Shown piece after piece: positions 18,011 to 26,874 of a DNA stretch of 64,000 bases. The translations under genes were made by a program, and so were the position numbers. The DNA comes from Rhodospirillales bacterium (GTDB taxonomy: Bacteria > Pseudomonadota > Alphaproteobacteria > ATCC43930 > CGMCC-115725), in the NCBI GenBank assembly GCA_947473305.1, contig CANJCB010000001.1, positions 186,001-250,000 of the forward strand, given 5' to 3'. Positions within the stretch are counted from its first letter, which is position 1. Every line of letters begins with the position of its first letter. Below the pieces are notes generated by a model. It was not told the origin of the DNA. It saw nothing but the letters and a program-made list of their open reading frames with translations, and made no database searches.

Positions 18011-18889
18011 ATGCGCTTTCTCACAATGCTGTTTCGAGCTTCCGGCCTGGTCCGCGCTTCCGGCTGGCTTGGCCTTTCGGCGATCGCGACCCTGCTGATG
18101 CCGGCGTCGGTCTGGGCGGCGGCCTGCATGCCGGCGGTAGCCTCCCTGAAGCCGTCCCCGCCCAATATCCACCTCGCCTCGTTCCGATCGGCGGCGGCGG
18201 CCACCGACGATCAGGTCGGCATCACCTTCATCGGCCATGCGACCTTTCTGATCGAGAGCCCTGGCGGCGTCTCGCTCGTCACCGACTACAACAACTATTT
18301 CCGCCCGCCCGGGATGCCCGACGTCATCACGATGAACCATGCCCATTCGACCCATTACACCGACAGGGTCGATCCGGCGATCAAGCTCGTCCTTCGAGGC
18401 TGGGAGCCGGGCGGCGGCATTGCGGATCGCAACGTCACCTTCGGCGACGTGAAGATCGGCAACGTCCAGACCAATATCCGCCAATTCTATGGCGGCGCTT
18501 TCGATTCCGGGAATACCGGCGGCGGGACCGAATTCGGCGGCAATTCGATCTTCACTTTCGAGATCGCCCAGCTCTGCATCGCGCATCTGAGCCATCTTCA
18601 CCACACGCTGACGCCCGAACATATCGCGGAACTGGGTCAGGTCGACGTGCTCATGGCGCCGGTCGACGGCACCTATACGATGAGCCATGCGGACATGCTG
18701 GATGTGATCGACCAGATCAAGCCGACCCTGGTGATCCCCATGCATTATTTCGGGCAGACCGTGTTGCAGACCTTCCTGGCCAAGGCCCGCGACCGCTACC
18801 CGGTGCGCAGCAATCCGGCGCCCCAGGTCTTCCTGAGCCGGGCGGATCTGCCCCGAACTACCGAGATTCTGGTGTTCCCGGGATATTGA
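18011..18889 (+). CDS. Exported metallo-beta-lactamase-fold protein (UlaG-like) with altered metal motif
   Basis: 292 residues from the ATG at 18011 (GGGAG nine bases upstream). The signal peptide about 1-36 ends VWAA. The UlaG-like MBL fold is recognised by ITFIGHATFLIESPGGVSLVTDYN, HLSHLHHTLTPEH, MAPVDGTYTMSHADM and VIPMHYF. In the usual HxHxDH signature the Asp is Thr here (HAHSTH), so one ligand of the second zinc is missing while the histidines and later ligands remain. It may bind a single metal or another ion. Substrate unknown. Next to copC-copD but not obviously linked to copper. Confidence 0.78.
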   Translation: MRFLTMLFRASGLVRASGWLGLSAIATLLMPASVWAAACMPAVASLKPSPPNIHLASFRSAAAATDDQVGITFIGHATFLIESPGGVSLVTDYNNYFRPPGMPDVITMNHAHSTHYTDRVDPAIKLVLRGWEPGGGIADRNVTFGDVKIGNVQTNIRQFYGGAFDSGNTGGGTEFGGNSIFTFEIAQLCIAHLSHLHHTLTPEHIAELGQVDVLMAPVDGTYTMSHADMLDVIDQIKPTLVIPMHYFGQTVLQTFLAKARDRYPVRSNPAPQVFLSRADLPRTTEILVFPGY

Positions 18890-18951
18890 CCCGGCAGCCC
18901 AGTCCGAGTTTCGGCTTGCATGCCACCGCGCCCTCCTGAATAAAAGCGCCC

Positions 18952-19326
18952 ATGCATTCCTTTCTTCTGCACGGCTTGAGGCTCGCCTTGGTGCTGGCCT
19001 TCACCGGCCTCGGCGCTCCCTCCGCTTTCGCCCATGCGATCGTGCTCACCTCGGTCCCGACGATCAACACATCGATGCGGGGGCCGGCGATCCCGATCCA
19101 GGTCCATTTCAACAGCCGGATCGACCAGGCCCGGTCGCGTCTGCTGCTCATCGCGCCGAATGGAGCGGAGACGGTGCTGAAACTCGATCCCACATCCTCC
19201 CCTGATACGCTCACCGCCCAGGCCGATAGCGTGGCGCCAGGCGCCTATCGGCTTCGCTGGCTGGTCCTGGCGGTGGACGGTCATATCACCCGGGGCGACA
19301 TACCCTTCAAGGTAACGGGTCCCTGA
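18952..19326 (+). CDS. copC: Periplasmic copper-binding protein CopC
   Basis: 124 residues with a signal peptide that would be cleaved before HAIVLTSVP, exposing the N-terminal His used as a copper(II) ligand in the CopC family. The conserved WLVLAVDGHITRGDIPFKV end supplies the Asp and His of that site. Small beta-barrel of the expected size. It delivers or holds Cu(II) in the periplasm with CopD. Its stop overlaps the copD start by one base (TGATG), so the two are translationally coupled. Confidence 0.9.
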   Translation: MHSFLLHGLRLALVLAFTGLGAPSAFAHAIVLTSVPTINTSMRGPAIPIQVHFNSRIDQARSRLLLIAPNGAETVLKLDPTSSPDTLTAQADSVAPGAYRLRWLVLAVDGHITRGDIPFKVTGP

Positions 19327-20984
19327 TGGCACTCCTCGTCGATATCTTCGGCTTCCTCAGCGTGATGCTGCGGGGGCTGACTTTGAGCGCACAGGCGATG
19401 ACGCTGGGGGGGATCATCTTCCTGCTTCTGGTGGCCCGCCCCTTCGCGCCTCAGCTCGGCGCAACGGGCGAGACGATCCTGCGGCGCTGCCAGGCCTTGA
19501 CCCGGTGGAGCGCTTTGGCCCTGGCCCTGATCGTATCCTGCTCCGTCGCGATCCAGGTCGCGGTTCTGGTCGGCACCGTCGATATCACCGCCGGCGCGGC
19601 GGCCGGAGCGGATTTTGCCCTCGCCGGCTTCGTCGTGATCGCGGCGGCGCTGGGGACCTGGCTCGCCTGTCGCGGGCAGCTCGGCGCCAAGGCCACCGGC
19701 CTGGTGGTGGTCTTCGCCATCGCGATGCTCCTGGGCCAGGCCGTGGTGAGCCACGCGGCGGCGCGCCTCGACGACCGCTTCCCCCTCGCGGCGGCGGATA
19801 TCCTCCACCTTCTCGGGGCCTCGGCCTGGATCGGCGGCATCCCTTATTTCGTGGTGGCGCTGGCCGCCAGCGCGAACGGCAACGCCTGGCGCCTGGTCGG
19901 CAGCCGCTTCTCCCATATTTCGATGATCAGCGTCGCGGCGGTGCTGGTGGGTGGCATCGTCATGGCCACGGTCTATATCGGTTCGGTGGATGCGATCTAC
20001 GGCACGGCCTATGGCGTGATGGTCTCGACGAAGGTGCTCCTTCTGATGGGGCTCCTTTTCCTGGGATTCATGAATTTCCGCGCGGTCGAGCGGCTACGCC
20101 GCGATCCCAGCGTGCCGATCCTGCGCCTCAGGCGCTTCGCCGAGGTCGAGATCGGCATCGGTCTCACCGTGCTTTTCGCGGCCGCGTCCCTGACCTCGCT
20201 GCCCCCCGCCGTCGACCTCCCAACGGATCGGGCGAGCTGGCAGGAAATCGTCGAGCGGATCACGCCCCATTGGCCGTCGCTTGAAAGCCCGGACCATGGG
20301 CAACTCGCGATCCCGGAACTTCAGGCGCGCTACGCCGCGGTGGTGGCGGCCTCCAACCAGGCCAGTCAGCCCCAGGCCTATGTTCCAGGTTCGGGTATCG
20401 TGGCTCCCCGCAATGCCGAGGACATCGCCTGGTCGGAGTACAACCACCACTGGTCGGGGATTCTGGTGCTCGCGATCGGGCTCCTTGCCTTGTTGGAGCG
20501 CTCCGGCTACGGGCCTTGGGCACGACATTGGCCGCTCCTGTTCCTCGTGCTCGGGGGATTTCTTCTCCTCCGGTCCGATCCTGAAACCTGGCCTCTGGGC
20601 GATGTCGGATTTCTCGAAAGCTTCCGCGATCCCGAGGTGGTCCAGCACCGCATCTTCGTGGTGCTGATCTCCGCCTTCGCCTTTTTCGAATGGGGCGTCA
20701 GGACCGGGCGGGTCAAATCCCCTGGCGCGGCCCTCGTCTTTCCCTTGATCACCGCCGTGGGCGGCGGCCTGCTGCTGACGCATTCCCATGCCATCGCCAA
20801 TATCAAGGAACAGCTATTGATCGAGATCACCCATGTGCCGCTGGCCCTCTGCGGCATCACGGCGGGCTGGGCGCGGTGGCTCGAACTGAGGCTGGAGCCG
20901 CCCGCCAACCGGATCGCCGGCTGGATCTGGCCCCTTGCCTTTGTCGGCGTCGGCCTGATCCTCCTTGCCTATCGCGAAAGCTAG
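19326..20984 (+). CDS. copD: CopD-family copper resistance membrane protein
   Basis: 552-residue polytopic membrane protein. The first 300 residues (about eight helices) are CopD domain, with the HLLGASAWIGGIPYFVVAL helix and RFAEVEIGIGLTVLFAAASLTSLPP, both family hallmarks. After a periplasmic segment (about 300-375, containing SEYNHHWSG) there is a second block of about five helices with TGRVKSPGAALVFPLITAVGGGLLLTHSHA. The His-rich positions in helices are suitable copper ligands. CopD with CopC moves copper across the inner membrane. It ends seven bases before the hpnN start, so it links copper genes to the hopanoid island. Confidence 0.88.
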   Translation: MALLVDIFGFLSVMLRGLTLSAQAMTLGGIIFLLLVARPFAPQLGATGETILRRCQALTRWSALALALIVSCSVAIQVAVLVGTVDITAGAAAGADFALAGFVVIAAALGTWLACRGQLGAKATGLVVVFAIAMLLGQAVVSHAAARLDDRFPLAAADILHLLGASAWIGGIPYFVVALAASANGNAWRLVGSRFSHISMISVAAVLVGGIVMATVYIGSVDAIYGTAYGVMVSTKVLLLMGLLFLGFMNFRAVERLRRDPSVPILRLRRFAEVEIGIGLTVLFAAASLTSLPPAVDLPTDRASWQEIVERITPHWPSLESPDHGQLAIPELQARYAAVVAASNQASQPQAYVPGSGIVAPRNAEDIAWSEYNHHWSGILVLAIGLLALLERSGYGPWARHWPLLFLVLGGFLLLRSDPETWPLGDVGFLESFRDPEVVQHRIFVVLISAFAFFEWGVRTGRVKSPGAALVFPLITAVGGGLLLTHSHAIANIKEQLLIEITHVPLALCGITAGWARWLELRLEPPANRIAGWIWPLAFVGVGLILLAYRES

Positions 20985-20991
20985 GCGACAG

Positions 20992-23577
20992 GTGCCGGTC
21001 ATCGCATTCATCGTTGGGTTGGTCGAAGCGAGCCGCCGTCATGCGGGCGCGGTCCTGGCGGCAGCGATCCTCCTGAGCCTCGGTTGCGGCTGGTATACGG
21101 CGACGCATCTCGATATCGATACCGACACCAATAACCTGATCTCCCCGGACCTGCCCTGGCGGCAGCGGGAAGCCGCTTTCGACAAGGCCTTTCCGCAGAA
21201 TACCGACCTGCTGGCCATCGTCATCGACGCCCGCACCGCCGATCAGGCGGAGGACGCCAGCGGGAAGCTCGCCGAGAAACTCACTGCCCGCAAGGATCTG
21301 TTCCGCACCGTCAGACGGCCCGACGGTGGCGATTTCTTCCTGAAGGACGGTGCGCTCTTCCTGCCGACCCCCGAGGTTCAGGAACTGGCCGATCAGCTGA
21401 TCGCGGCCCAGCCGATGATCGGGGCCTTGGCCGCAGATCCGAGCCTGCGCGGTCTTTTCGATGCCCTCGATCTGGCGGCCCAGGGCGTCATCCAGGGCCA
21501 GGCCAAGATCGAGGTCATGGACAAGCCCTTCACCGCCATCGGCGACGCGGTCAAAAGCGCCCTCGACGGCAAGCCGCAGCCCTTGTCCTGGCAGGTTCTT
21601 TTCACTGGACGACCGCCGGAGCCCCAGGAATTGCGGCGCTTCGTGCTGGCCCAACCCGTGCTCGACTACAGCGCCTTGGAGCCGGGCGGAAAATCGACGG
21701 GTTTCATTCGGGATGCGGCGCGGCAACTGGGCTTCACGCCGGATCGCGGGGTCACTGTCCGCGTCACGGGACCGGTGGCGCTTTCCGACGAGGAATTCGC
21801 TTCCGTCGCGGAGGGCGCGGGCTTTGCGACGGCGCTGTCGCTCGGTCTCGTCTGTCTCTGGCTTTTCATGGCGCTCCGGTCCTGGCGGCTTGTGGTCGCC
21901 ATCCTGGGAACGCTGGCCGTGGGGCTCGTCGCCACCGGCGCTTTCGCGGCTATCTCGGTCGGCAAGCTCAACATGATTTCCGTCGCCTTCGCCGTGCTCT
22001 TCATCGGCATCGCGGTGGATTTCGGCATCCAATTCGGCGTCCGTTTCCGGGACGAGAGGCATCGGAGCGGCGACAATCGCGAGGCCCTCGAACGTGCCGC
22101 CAAGGGCGTCGGCGGCCCTCTCGCGGTGGCGGCGGCCACCACGGCGGTCGGTTTCCTCTCCTTCGTTCCAACCGACTATAGCGGCGTCTCCGATCTCGGA
22201 TTGATCGCCGGCGTCAGCATGGTGATCGCGCTTTTCCTCAATCTTTCGGTGCTGCCGGCGCTCCTCGCGCTGCTGCGGCCGCCACCGGAGCGGGCCTCGA
22301 TCGGCTTTGCCTGGGCGGCCCCGATCGACCGCCTCTTGCTGCGGCGGCGCTGGGCCGTACTCGCGATCGCCGGCTTGCTCGGTCTCGTCAGCATCCTGCT
22401 GCTGCCGAAACTGCAGTTCGATTTCGATCCTTTGAACCTCAAGGATCCCAAGACGGAATCCATGGCGGCGCTGCGCGACCTCATGGCCGATCCGATCACC
22501 ACCCCCTATACGATTGACGTGCTGACCGCCTCGCCCGATGAAGCCGCCTCGCTGGCCGCGCGTCTCGAAAAACTGCCGCAGGTGGCGCAGGCTGTCACGA
22601 TTTCCAGCTATGTGCCGGAAGACCAGGACGCCAAGATCGCGATCCTGGAAGACGCGGCGATGCTGCTCGGCCCCACGCTCTCCCCGCCAACGCCGAAACC
22701 GGCTCCCAGCGATGCGGAATCCCTCGCCGCGATCACCCATTTCGCCGCCGACCTGAAGCAGGCGAAACCGCCGGCCGGCAGTGCGGGTGAGCGTCTTCTC
22801 GGTCTGCTCGACCAGGTTGGCGCCAAGGGCGTCGCGGTCGTCCCCGCCCTGCGCGAAAGCCTTGTCGGCGCGCTGAGCCAGAGGCTTGCCCTATTGCGTC
22901 TGATGCTCCAACCGGAGAAAGTCACCCGCGAGACGCTGCCGCCGGAATTAAAGGCGGCTTGGGTCGCCGAGGACGGGCGCGCCCGGATCGAGGTTTTCCC
23001 TAAGGGCGATCCCCGCGACCGCACCGTGCTGACCCATTTCATCTCCGCCGTGCGAGGCGTGGTCCCGGAAGCCACCGGCATGCCCGTCTCGATCCAGGAA
23101 TCGGGCAGCACGGTGGTCAGCGCCTTCCTGCGGGCCGGCCTGATCGCGGTGGGAGCGATTGCGCTGCTCCTTTTCCTGGTGCTGCGACGGGCGTGGGATG
23201 TGGCTCTGGTTCTCCTGCCCCTGCTCCTCGCGGCGCTCCTGACCGCTGCCACCAGCATTGCCATCGGGCTGCCGCTCAACTTCGCCAATATTATCACCCT
23301 GCCGTTGTTGCTCGGCATCGGCGTCGCCTTCGACATCTATTTCGTGATGAACTGGCGGGCCGGTATGACCGGGCTCCTGCAATCGGCCACGGCGCGCGCG
23401 GTGCTTTTCAGCGCGCTGACGACGACCACCGCCTTCGGTAGCCTGGCGCTCTCCAACCATCCCGGAACGTCGGAAATGGGCAAATTGCTGACGATTTCGC
23501 TTTGCTACACGCTCGCCTGCACGCTCTTCTTCCTGCCGGCCTTGCTCGGGCCGACTCCCAATCGGAAAGTCGAGTGA
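20992..23577 (+). CDS. hpnN: Hopanoid transporter HpnN (RND superfamily)
   Basis: About 861 residues, an MMPL/SSD-type RND transporter. The N-terminal helix is followed by a periplasmic loop (TDTNNLISPDLPWRQREAAFDKAFP), a five-helix block around 275-430 with AVLFIGIAVDFGIQFGVRFRDE, a second periplasmic domain and a second helix block around 690-855 with LPLLLGIGVAFDIYFVMNWR. The Asp residues in GIAVDFGI and GVAFDIYF occupy the proton-relay positions of the family. HpnN carries hopanoids to the outer membrane in Rhodopseudomonas. I favour GTG at 20992; a TTG at 20965 inside copD is the alternative. Convergent with hpnL, three bases apart. Confidence 0.92.
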   Translation: MPVIAFIVGLVEASRRHAGAVLAAAILLSLGCGWYTATHLDIDTDTNNLISPDLPWRQREAAFDKAFPQNTDLLAIVIDARTADQAEDASGKLAEKLTARKDLFRTVRRPDGGDFFLKDGALFLPTPEVQELADQLIAAQPMIGALAADPSLRGLFDALDLAAQGVIQGQAKIEVMDKPFTAIGDAVKSALDGKPQPLSWQVLFTGRPPEPQELRRFVLAQPVLDYSALEPGGKSTGFIRDAARQLGFTPDRGVTVRVTGPVALSDEEFASVAEGAGFATALSLGLVCLWLFMALRSWRLVVAILGTLAVGLVATGAFAAISVGKLNMISVAFAVLFIGIAVDFGIQFGVRFRDERHRSGDNREALERAAKGVGGPLAVAAATTAVGFLSFVPTDYSGVSDLGLIAGVSMVIALFLNLSVLPALLALLRPPPERASIGFAWAAPIDRLLLRRRWAVLAIAGLLGLVSILLLPKLQFDFDPLNLKDPKTESMAALRDLMADPITTPYTIDVLTASPDEAASLAARLEKLPQVAQAVTISSYVPEDQDAKIAILEDAAMLLGPTLSPPTPKPAPSDAESLAAITHFAADLKQAKPPAGSAGERLLGLLDQVGAKGVAVVPALRESLVGALSQRLALLRLMLQPEKVTRETLPPELKAAWVAEDGRARIEVFPKGDPRDRTVLTHFISAVRGVVPEATGMPVSIQESGSTVVSAFLRAGLIAVGAIALLLFLVLRRAWDVALVLLPLLLAALLTAATSIAIGLPLNFANIITLPLLLGIGVAFDIYFVMNWRAGMTGLLQSATARAVLFSALTTTTAFGSLALSNHPGTSEMGKLLTISLCYTLACTLFFLPALLGPTPNRKVE

Positions 23578-23580
23578 CGT

Positions 23581-24564
23581 CTAGCTAACCAGGGATTTCC
23601 GTCCCGAGAACAATCCTCGCCCCTCGTCCCATTGCCAGGTCAACAGCCCCGGCACGAACAGCAGAATATCTCGCGCGCGCCGCGCAAGGGCTAGGGCGAT
23701 TGCCCCCTCGGAAGGCATGCCGACCAGCCCTCCCACCAGCAGGAACGCCCCTTCCTGTAGACCTGCCGCGCCCGGCACCACGAAGGCGCTGCTGCTCACC
23801 GCCTGGATCAGGGATTCGATCAAGATCGCGTCTTCCAGATCCAAGGGATATCCGAGGAACCACGCAGCAAGCCAGATCTCGCCGCTGCCCGCGATCCAGC
23901 CGACGAACTGCCAGAACGTGCAGGAAACGATGCGCCTGGGTCGGCGATAGATGACCTTGACCGCCTGGTCGAGCCCCTTGGCGCCGCCTACCAGACCGTC
24001 GAAGCGGTCTCCGAACAGCATCCGGAAGAATTTCGCGAGCAACCCGAAAAGGCCGACGCGCTGAGCGGCCAGGAATGCACCGACAAGCACCACCGTCAAC
24101 AGAAGGCCCAGGGCGACATTGCCGATCACCGCCCAATCCCGGCTGCGCTGGATCAGCAGCGCCAGGCCGATAAGGGTGAACAGGAATTGCGACACCATGG
24201 AAAGGGTCACGTCGACCACGATCCCCCCGGCCGACACGGCGGGCCGGAAGCCATGGCGGATCATGAGCCGGGTCGTGACGACCTCCCCGCCGATCCGCGC
24301 GACGGGCAAAAGCCCGTTGACCGATTCCCGGACCCAGACGATCCAGACGAAGAAGCCTAGAGACGGCAGCTTGCGGCCCGGCATCAGCACGCGCCAGGCA
24401 TGGGCATTGAAACCCATGGCGACGAAATGAAAGAGGCTGGCCCAGACGAGCCCCCAGCCGGCAACGGCCAGCGCGGCGAAGACCTCGCCCACGCCCTGCC
24501 AGGCCACGAGGCCGGCGGCGAGAAGAACGCCCAGCAGACCAACGACGGTCGCGACCCGGATCAT
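23581..24564 (-). CDS. hpnL: HpnL, hopanoid-associated integral membrane protein
   Basis: 327 residues with about eight helices of the lysylphosphatidylglycerol-synthase transmembrane (UPF0104/AglD) superfamily. Recognisable are VWIVWVRESVNGLLPVARIGGEVVTTRLMIRHG and FVVPGAAGLQEGAFLLVGGLVG, with the conserved Gly-Glu after the re-entrant region. HpnL is regularly encoded with hpnI-J-K and is taken to be a lipid-handling, possibly flippase-like partner, but its reaction is not established. Its ATG overlaps the hpnK stop (ATGA). Last gene of the minus-strand hpnIJKL group. Confidence 0.88.
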   Translation of the reverse strand: MIRVATVVGLLGVLLAAGLVAWQGVGEVFAALAVAGWGLVWASLFHFVAMGFNAHAWRVLMPGRKLPSLGFFVWIVWVRESVNGLLPVARIGGEVVTTRLMIRHGFRPAVSAGGIVVDVTLSMVSQFLFTLIGLALLIQRSRDWAVIGNVALGLLLTVVLVGAFLAAQRVGLFGLLAKFFRMLFGDRFDGLVGGAKGLDQAVKVIYRRPRRIVSCTFWQFVGWIAGSGEIWLAAWFLGYPLDLEDAILIESLIQAVSSSAFVVPGAAGLQEGAFLLVGGLVGMPSEGAIALALARRARDILLFVPGLLTWQWDEGRGLFSGRKSLVS

Positions 24565-25421
24565 GACGGGAGGTCGCGGTAGGCGATAAGCTCGATCCCG
24601 CGCGCCGCAACCCGCTCGCGAACGGCGGGGCTGACAAGCGCCGCCTGCTCGTCCATCGGGCGATAATGGGGCATGGCGCGCTTCAAGGCGGGGGTTTGGG
24701 AAAGAGCGGGATGGGCATAGAGCTCGCTGACGCCTTCCGGCAGGGCATCGATCAGGCGAAGCACCCGGGCTTCGGTCATGGCGCCCGTCCAGGCGAGCCC
24801 CAGGAGATGGTCGTTGACCGCGAGCCCCGCGCCCTTGATCCGGCGGCGCAGGAGCTCGATCCAGGGGGCATAGAGAGGCGCGCGAACCGTCATGCCCTCG
24901 GCAGCGGCGGCCTGGCGCAATACCGTGGTCGGCTCGGCAGGCACCCGCATCGCGGCGATCCCATAGTCCCGACCGATCTCGATCGCAAGCCGCGCGATAG
25001 TGGGATGGATATGGAAATGCTTGTGGGCGTTGACATGATCGAGCACCAGGCCCGTCGCCCGGAAAGCCTCGAATTGCGCTCGTATTTCAGCGGAAAGCTG
25101 CCGCCGCACATGCGGCAGGAAGAAGAATTTAGCGCCCTGCAGCGCCATCCGGTTGTCGAAAGCGCCCTGGGCATCGACGAGATCCGGGACCCGGTCCGGC
25201 GGTAAAATCGGCCTGCCGTCCACCAGCGTCAAATGGAGCCCGACGCCTAACGTTGGAATCCGCCGCGCCCGCTCGACCGCGTCCGCCACAGCAGGCGCGC
25301 CGACCATCAGGCTCGTGCAGGTGAGGATGCCGTCGCGATGGGCCGCCTCGACCGCCTCGTTGACGGCAAGGTCCAGCCCGAAATCGTCGGCGCAGACGAT
25401 GAGACGCCGCGCCGTCTCCAT
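24561..25421 (-). CDS. hpnK: HpnK, hopanoid N-acetylglucosaminyl deacetylase (ChbG/YdjC fold)
   Basis: 286 residues of the YdjC carbohydrate deacetylase family: CADDFGLDLAVNEAV near residue 10, GVGLHLTLVDGRPIL and HVNAHKHFHIHP, which together supply the metal-binding Asp and His residues. In Burkholderia, HpnK removes the acetyl group from the N-acetylglucosamine placed on bacteriohopanetetrol by HpnI, before HpnJ ring contraction. It is 25 bases downstream of hpnJ and overlaps hpnL by four bases. Confidence 0.9.
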   Translation of the reverse strand: METARRLIVCADDFGLDLAVNEAVEAAHRDGILTCTSLMVGAPAVADAVERARRIPTLGVGLHLTLVDGRPILPPDRVPDLVDAQGAFDNRMALQGAKFFFLPHVRRQLSAEIRAQFEAFRATGLVLDHVNAHKHFHIHPTIARLAIEIGRDYGIAAMRVPAEPTTVLRQAAAAEGMTVRAPLYAPWIELLRRRIKGAGLAVNDHLLGLAWTGAMTEARVLRLIDALPEGVSELYAHPALSQTPALKRAMPHYRPMDEQAALVSPAVRERVAARGIELIAYRDLPS

Positions 25422-25446
25422 GCCCTACTTGGCTCGCGCGCCGGTT

Positions 25447-26874
25447 TTAGCCAGCGATCTGGCGCTCGCGCAGAAAATGGAAGAACTCCACGCCTTCCCG
25501 CAAGCGACGCTGCATCATCTGCGGACTGCGGACCATCTCGTTGACGATGGAAGCGATCTTGCCGGCCCGGAAGTAGAACTTCTTATAGAAGACCTCGACC
25601 GAGTCGAAGATTTCGCTATGCGACAGGTGCGGATAATTAAGCGGCGCGATCTGCACGCCACGGTCGTCGATCAGTTCCGCATGCTCGATGTCGAGCCAGC
25701 CGTTCTCCAGCGCCTGCTTGTGCAGGAAGGTGCCGGGATAGGGTGCGGCCAGCGAGACCTGGATCGTATGGGGATTGATCTCGGTGGCGAACCTGATCGT
25801 CTCCTGGATCGTTTCCCGCGACTCGCCCGGCAGGCCCAGGATGAAGGTCCCGTGGATCTTGATGCCAAGCTCGTGGCAATCCTTGGTGAACTTCTTGGCG
25901 ACGTCGATCAGCATGCCCTTCTTGATGTTGTGAAGGATCTGCTGGTTGCCCGACTCGTAGCCGACGAGCAGGAGCCGCAAGCCGTTGTCCTTCAAGACCT
26001 TCAAGGTCTCGCGCGGCACGTTGGCCTTGGCGTTGCAGGACCAGGTGACGCCCATCTTGCCGAGTTCCTTCGCGATCGCCTCGGCGCGCGGCAGGTTGTC
26101 GGTGAAGGTGTCGTCGTCGAAGAAGAACTCTTTGACCTGCGGGAAATCACGCTTCGCCTGACGGATTTCCGCGGCCACATGCTCCGGGCTGCGGACACGG
26201 TAGCGATGCCCGCCGACCGTCTGCGGCCAGAGGCAGAAGGTGCAGCGCGACTTGCAGCCCCGTCCCGAATAGATCGAGATATAGGGGTGCTTGAGGTAGC
26301 CGATGAAGTAATCCTCGATCTTGAGATCGCGCTTATAGACCTCGGTCACGAAGGGCAGCTTGTCCATGTCCTCCAGGATCTCGCGTTCCTGGTTGTGGAC
26401 GATGGCGCCGGAGGCGTTGCGATAGCTGATGCCGTCGATCTTGTCGAAGGAAAGGCCCTCGGCGATCTCCAGGATCGTGAAGTCGAATTCGTTGCGCGCG
26501 ACGAAATCGAGCACGGGAGCCTGCCTCAGGCTGTCCTCGGGCTCGACGGCAACCTTGGCGCCCACGAAACCGATCTTGAGGTTGGGATTGACCGCCTTCA
26601 GGGCTTCCGCAACCTTTACGTCCGACGCGAAGGACGGGGTCGAGGTATGCATGACCACGAGTTCGTAGTCGCCGACTTGGCTCAGCACTTCCTCGAGCGT
26701 CGTGCCCGCGGGCGGCGCGTCGATGAGCTTGCTGCCCGGGACCAGGGCCGCCGGCTGCGCCAGCCAGGTCGGATACCAGAAGGACTTGATCTCGCGCTTT
26801 GCCTGATAGCGCGACCCGGCGCCGCCGTCGAAACCGTCGAAAGAGGGCGGTTGCAGAAAAAGGGTCTTCATCAT
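25447..26874 (-). CDS. hpnJ: HpnJ, radical SAM enzyme forming the hopanoid cyclitol ether
   Basis: 475 residues. An N-terminal Rossmann-like B12-binding-type region (about 1-170) precedes a radical SAM barrel with cluster cysteines C207, C211 and C214 in GCKSRCTFCLWPQ. The rest (VKEFFFDDDTFTDN, WSCNAKANVP, GYESGNQQILHNIKKG) is typical of HpnJ. HpnJ contracts the glucosamine ring on bacteriohopanetetrol to a five-membered cyclitol. ATG at 26874 overlaps the hpnI stop; the gene then has two consecutive Met codons. A longer upstream frame to 26940 lies inside hpnI and is rejected. Confidence 0.93.
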   Translation of the reverse strand: MMKTLFLQPPSFDGFDGGAGSRYQAKREIKSFWYPTWLAQPAALVPGSKLIDAPPAGTTLEEVLSQVGDYELVVMHTSTPSFASDVKVAEALKAVNPNLKIGFVGAKVAVEPEDSLRQAPVLDFVARNEFDFTILEIAEGLSFDKIDGISYRNASGAIVHNQEREILEDMDKLPFVTEVYKRDLKIEDYFIGYLKHPYISIYSGRGCKSRCTFCLWPQTVGGHRYRVRSPEHVAAEIRQAKRDFPQVKEFFFDDDTFTDNLPRAEAIAKELGKMGVTWSCNAKANVPRETLKVLKDNGLRLLLVGYESGNQQILHNIKKGMLIDVAKKFTKDCHELGIKIHGTFILGLPGESRETIQETIRFATEINPHTIQVSLAAPYPGTFLHKQALENGWLDIEHAELIDDRGVQIAPLNYPHLSHSEIFDSVEVFYKKFYFRAGKIASIVNEMVRSPQMMQRRLREGVEFFHFLRERQIAG

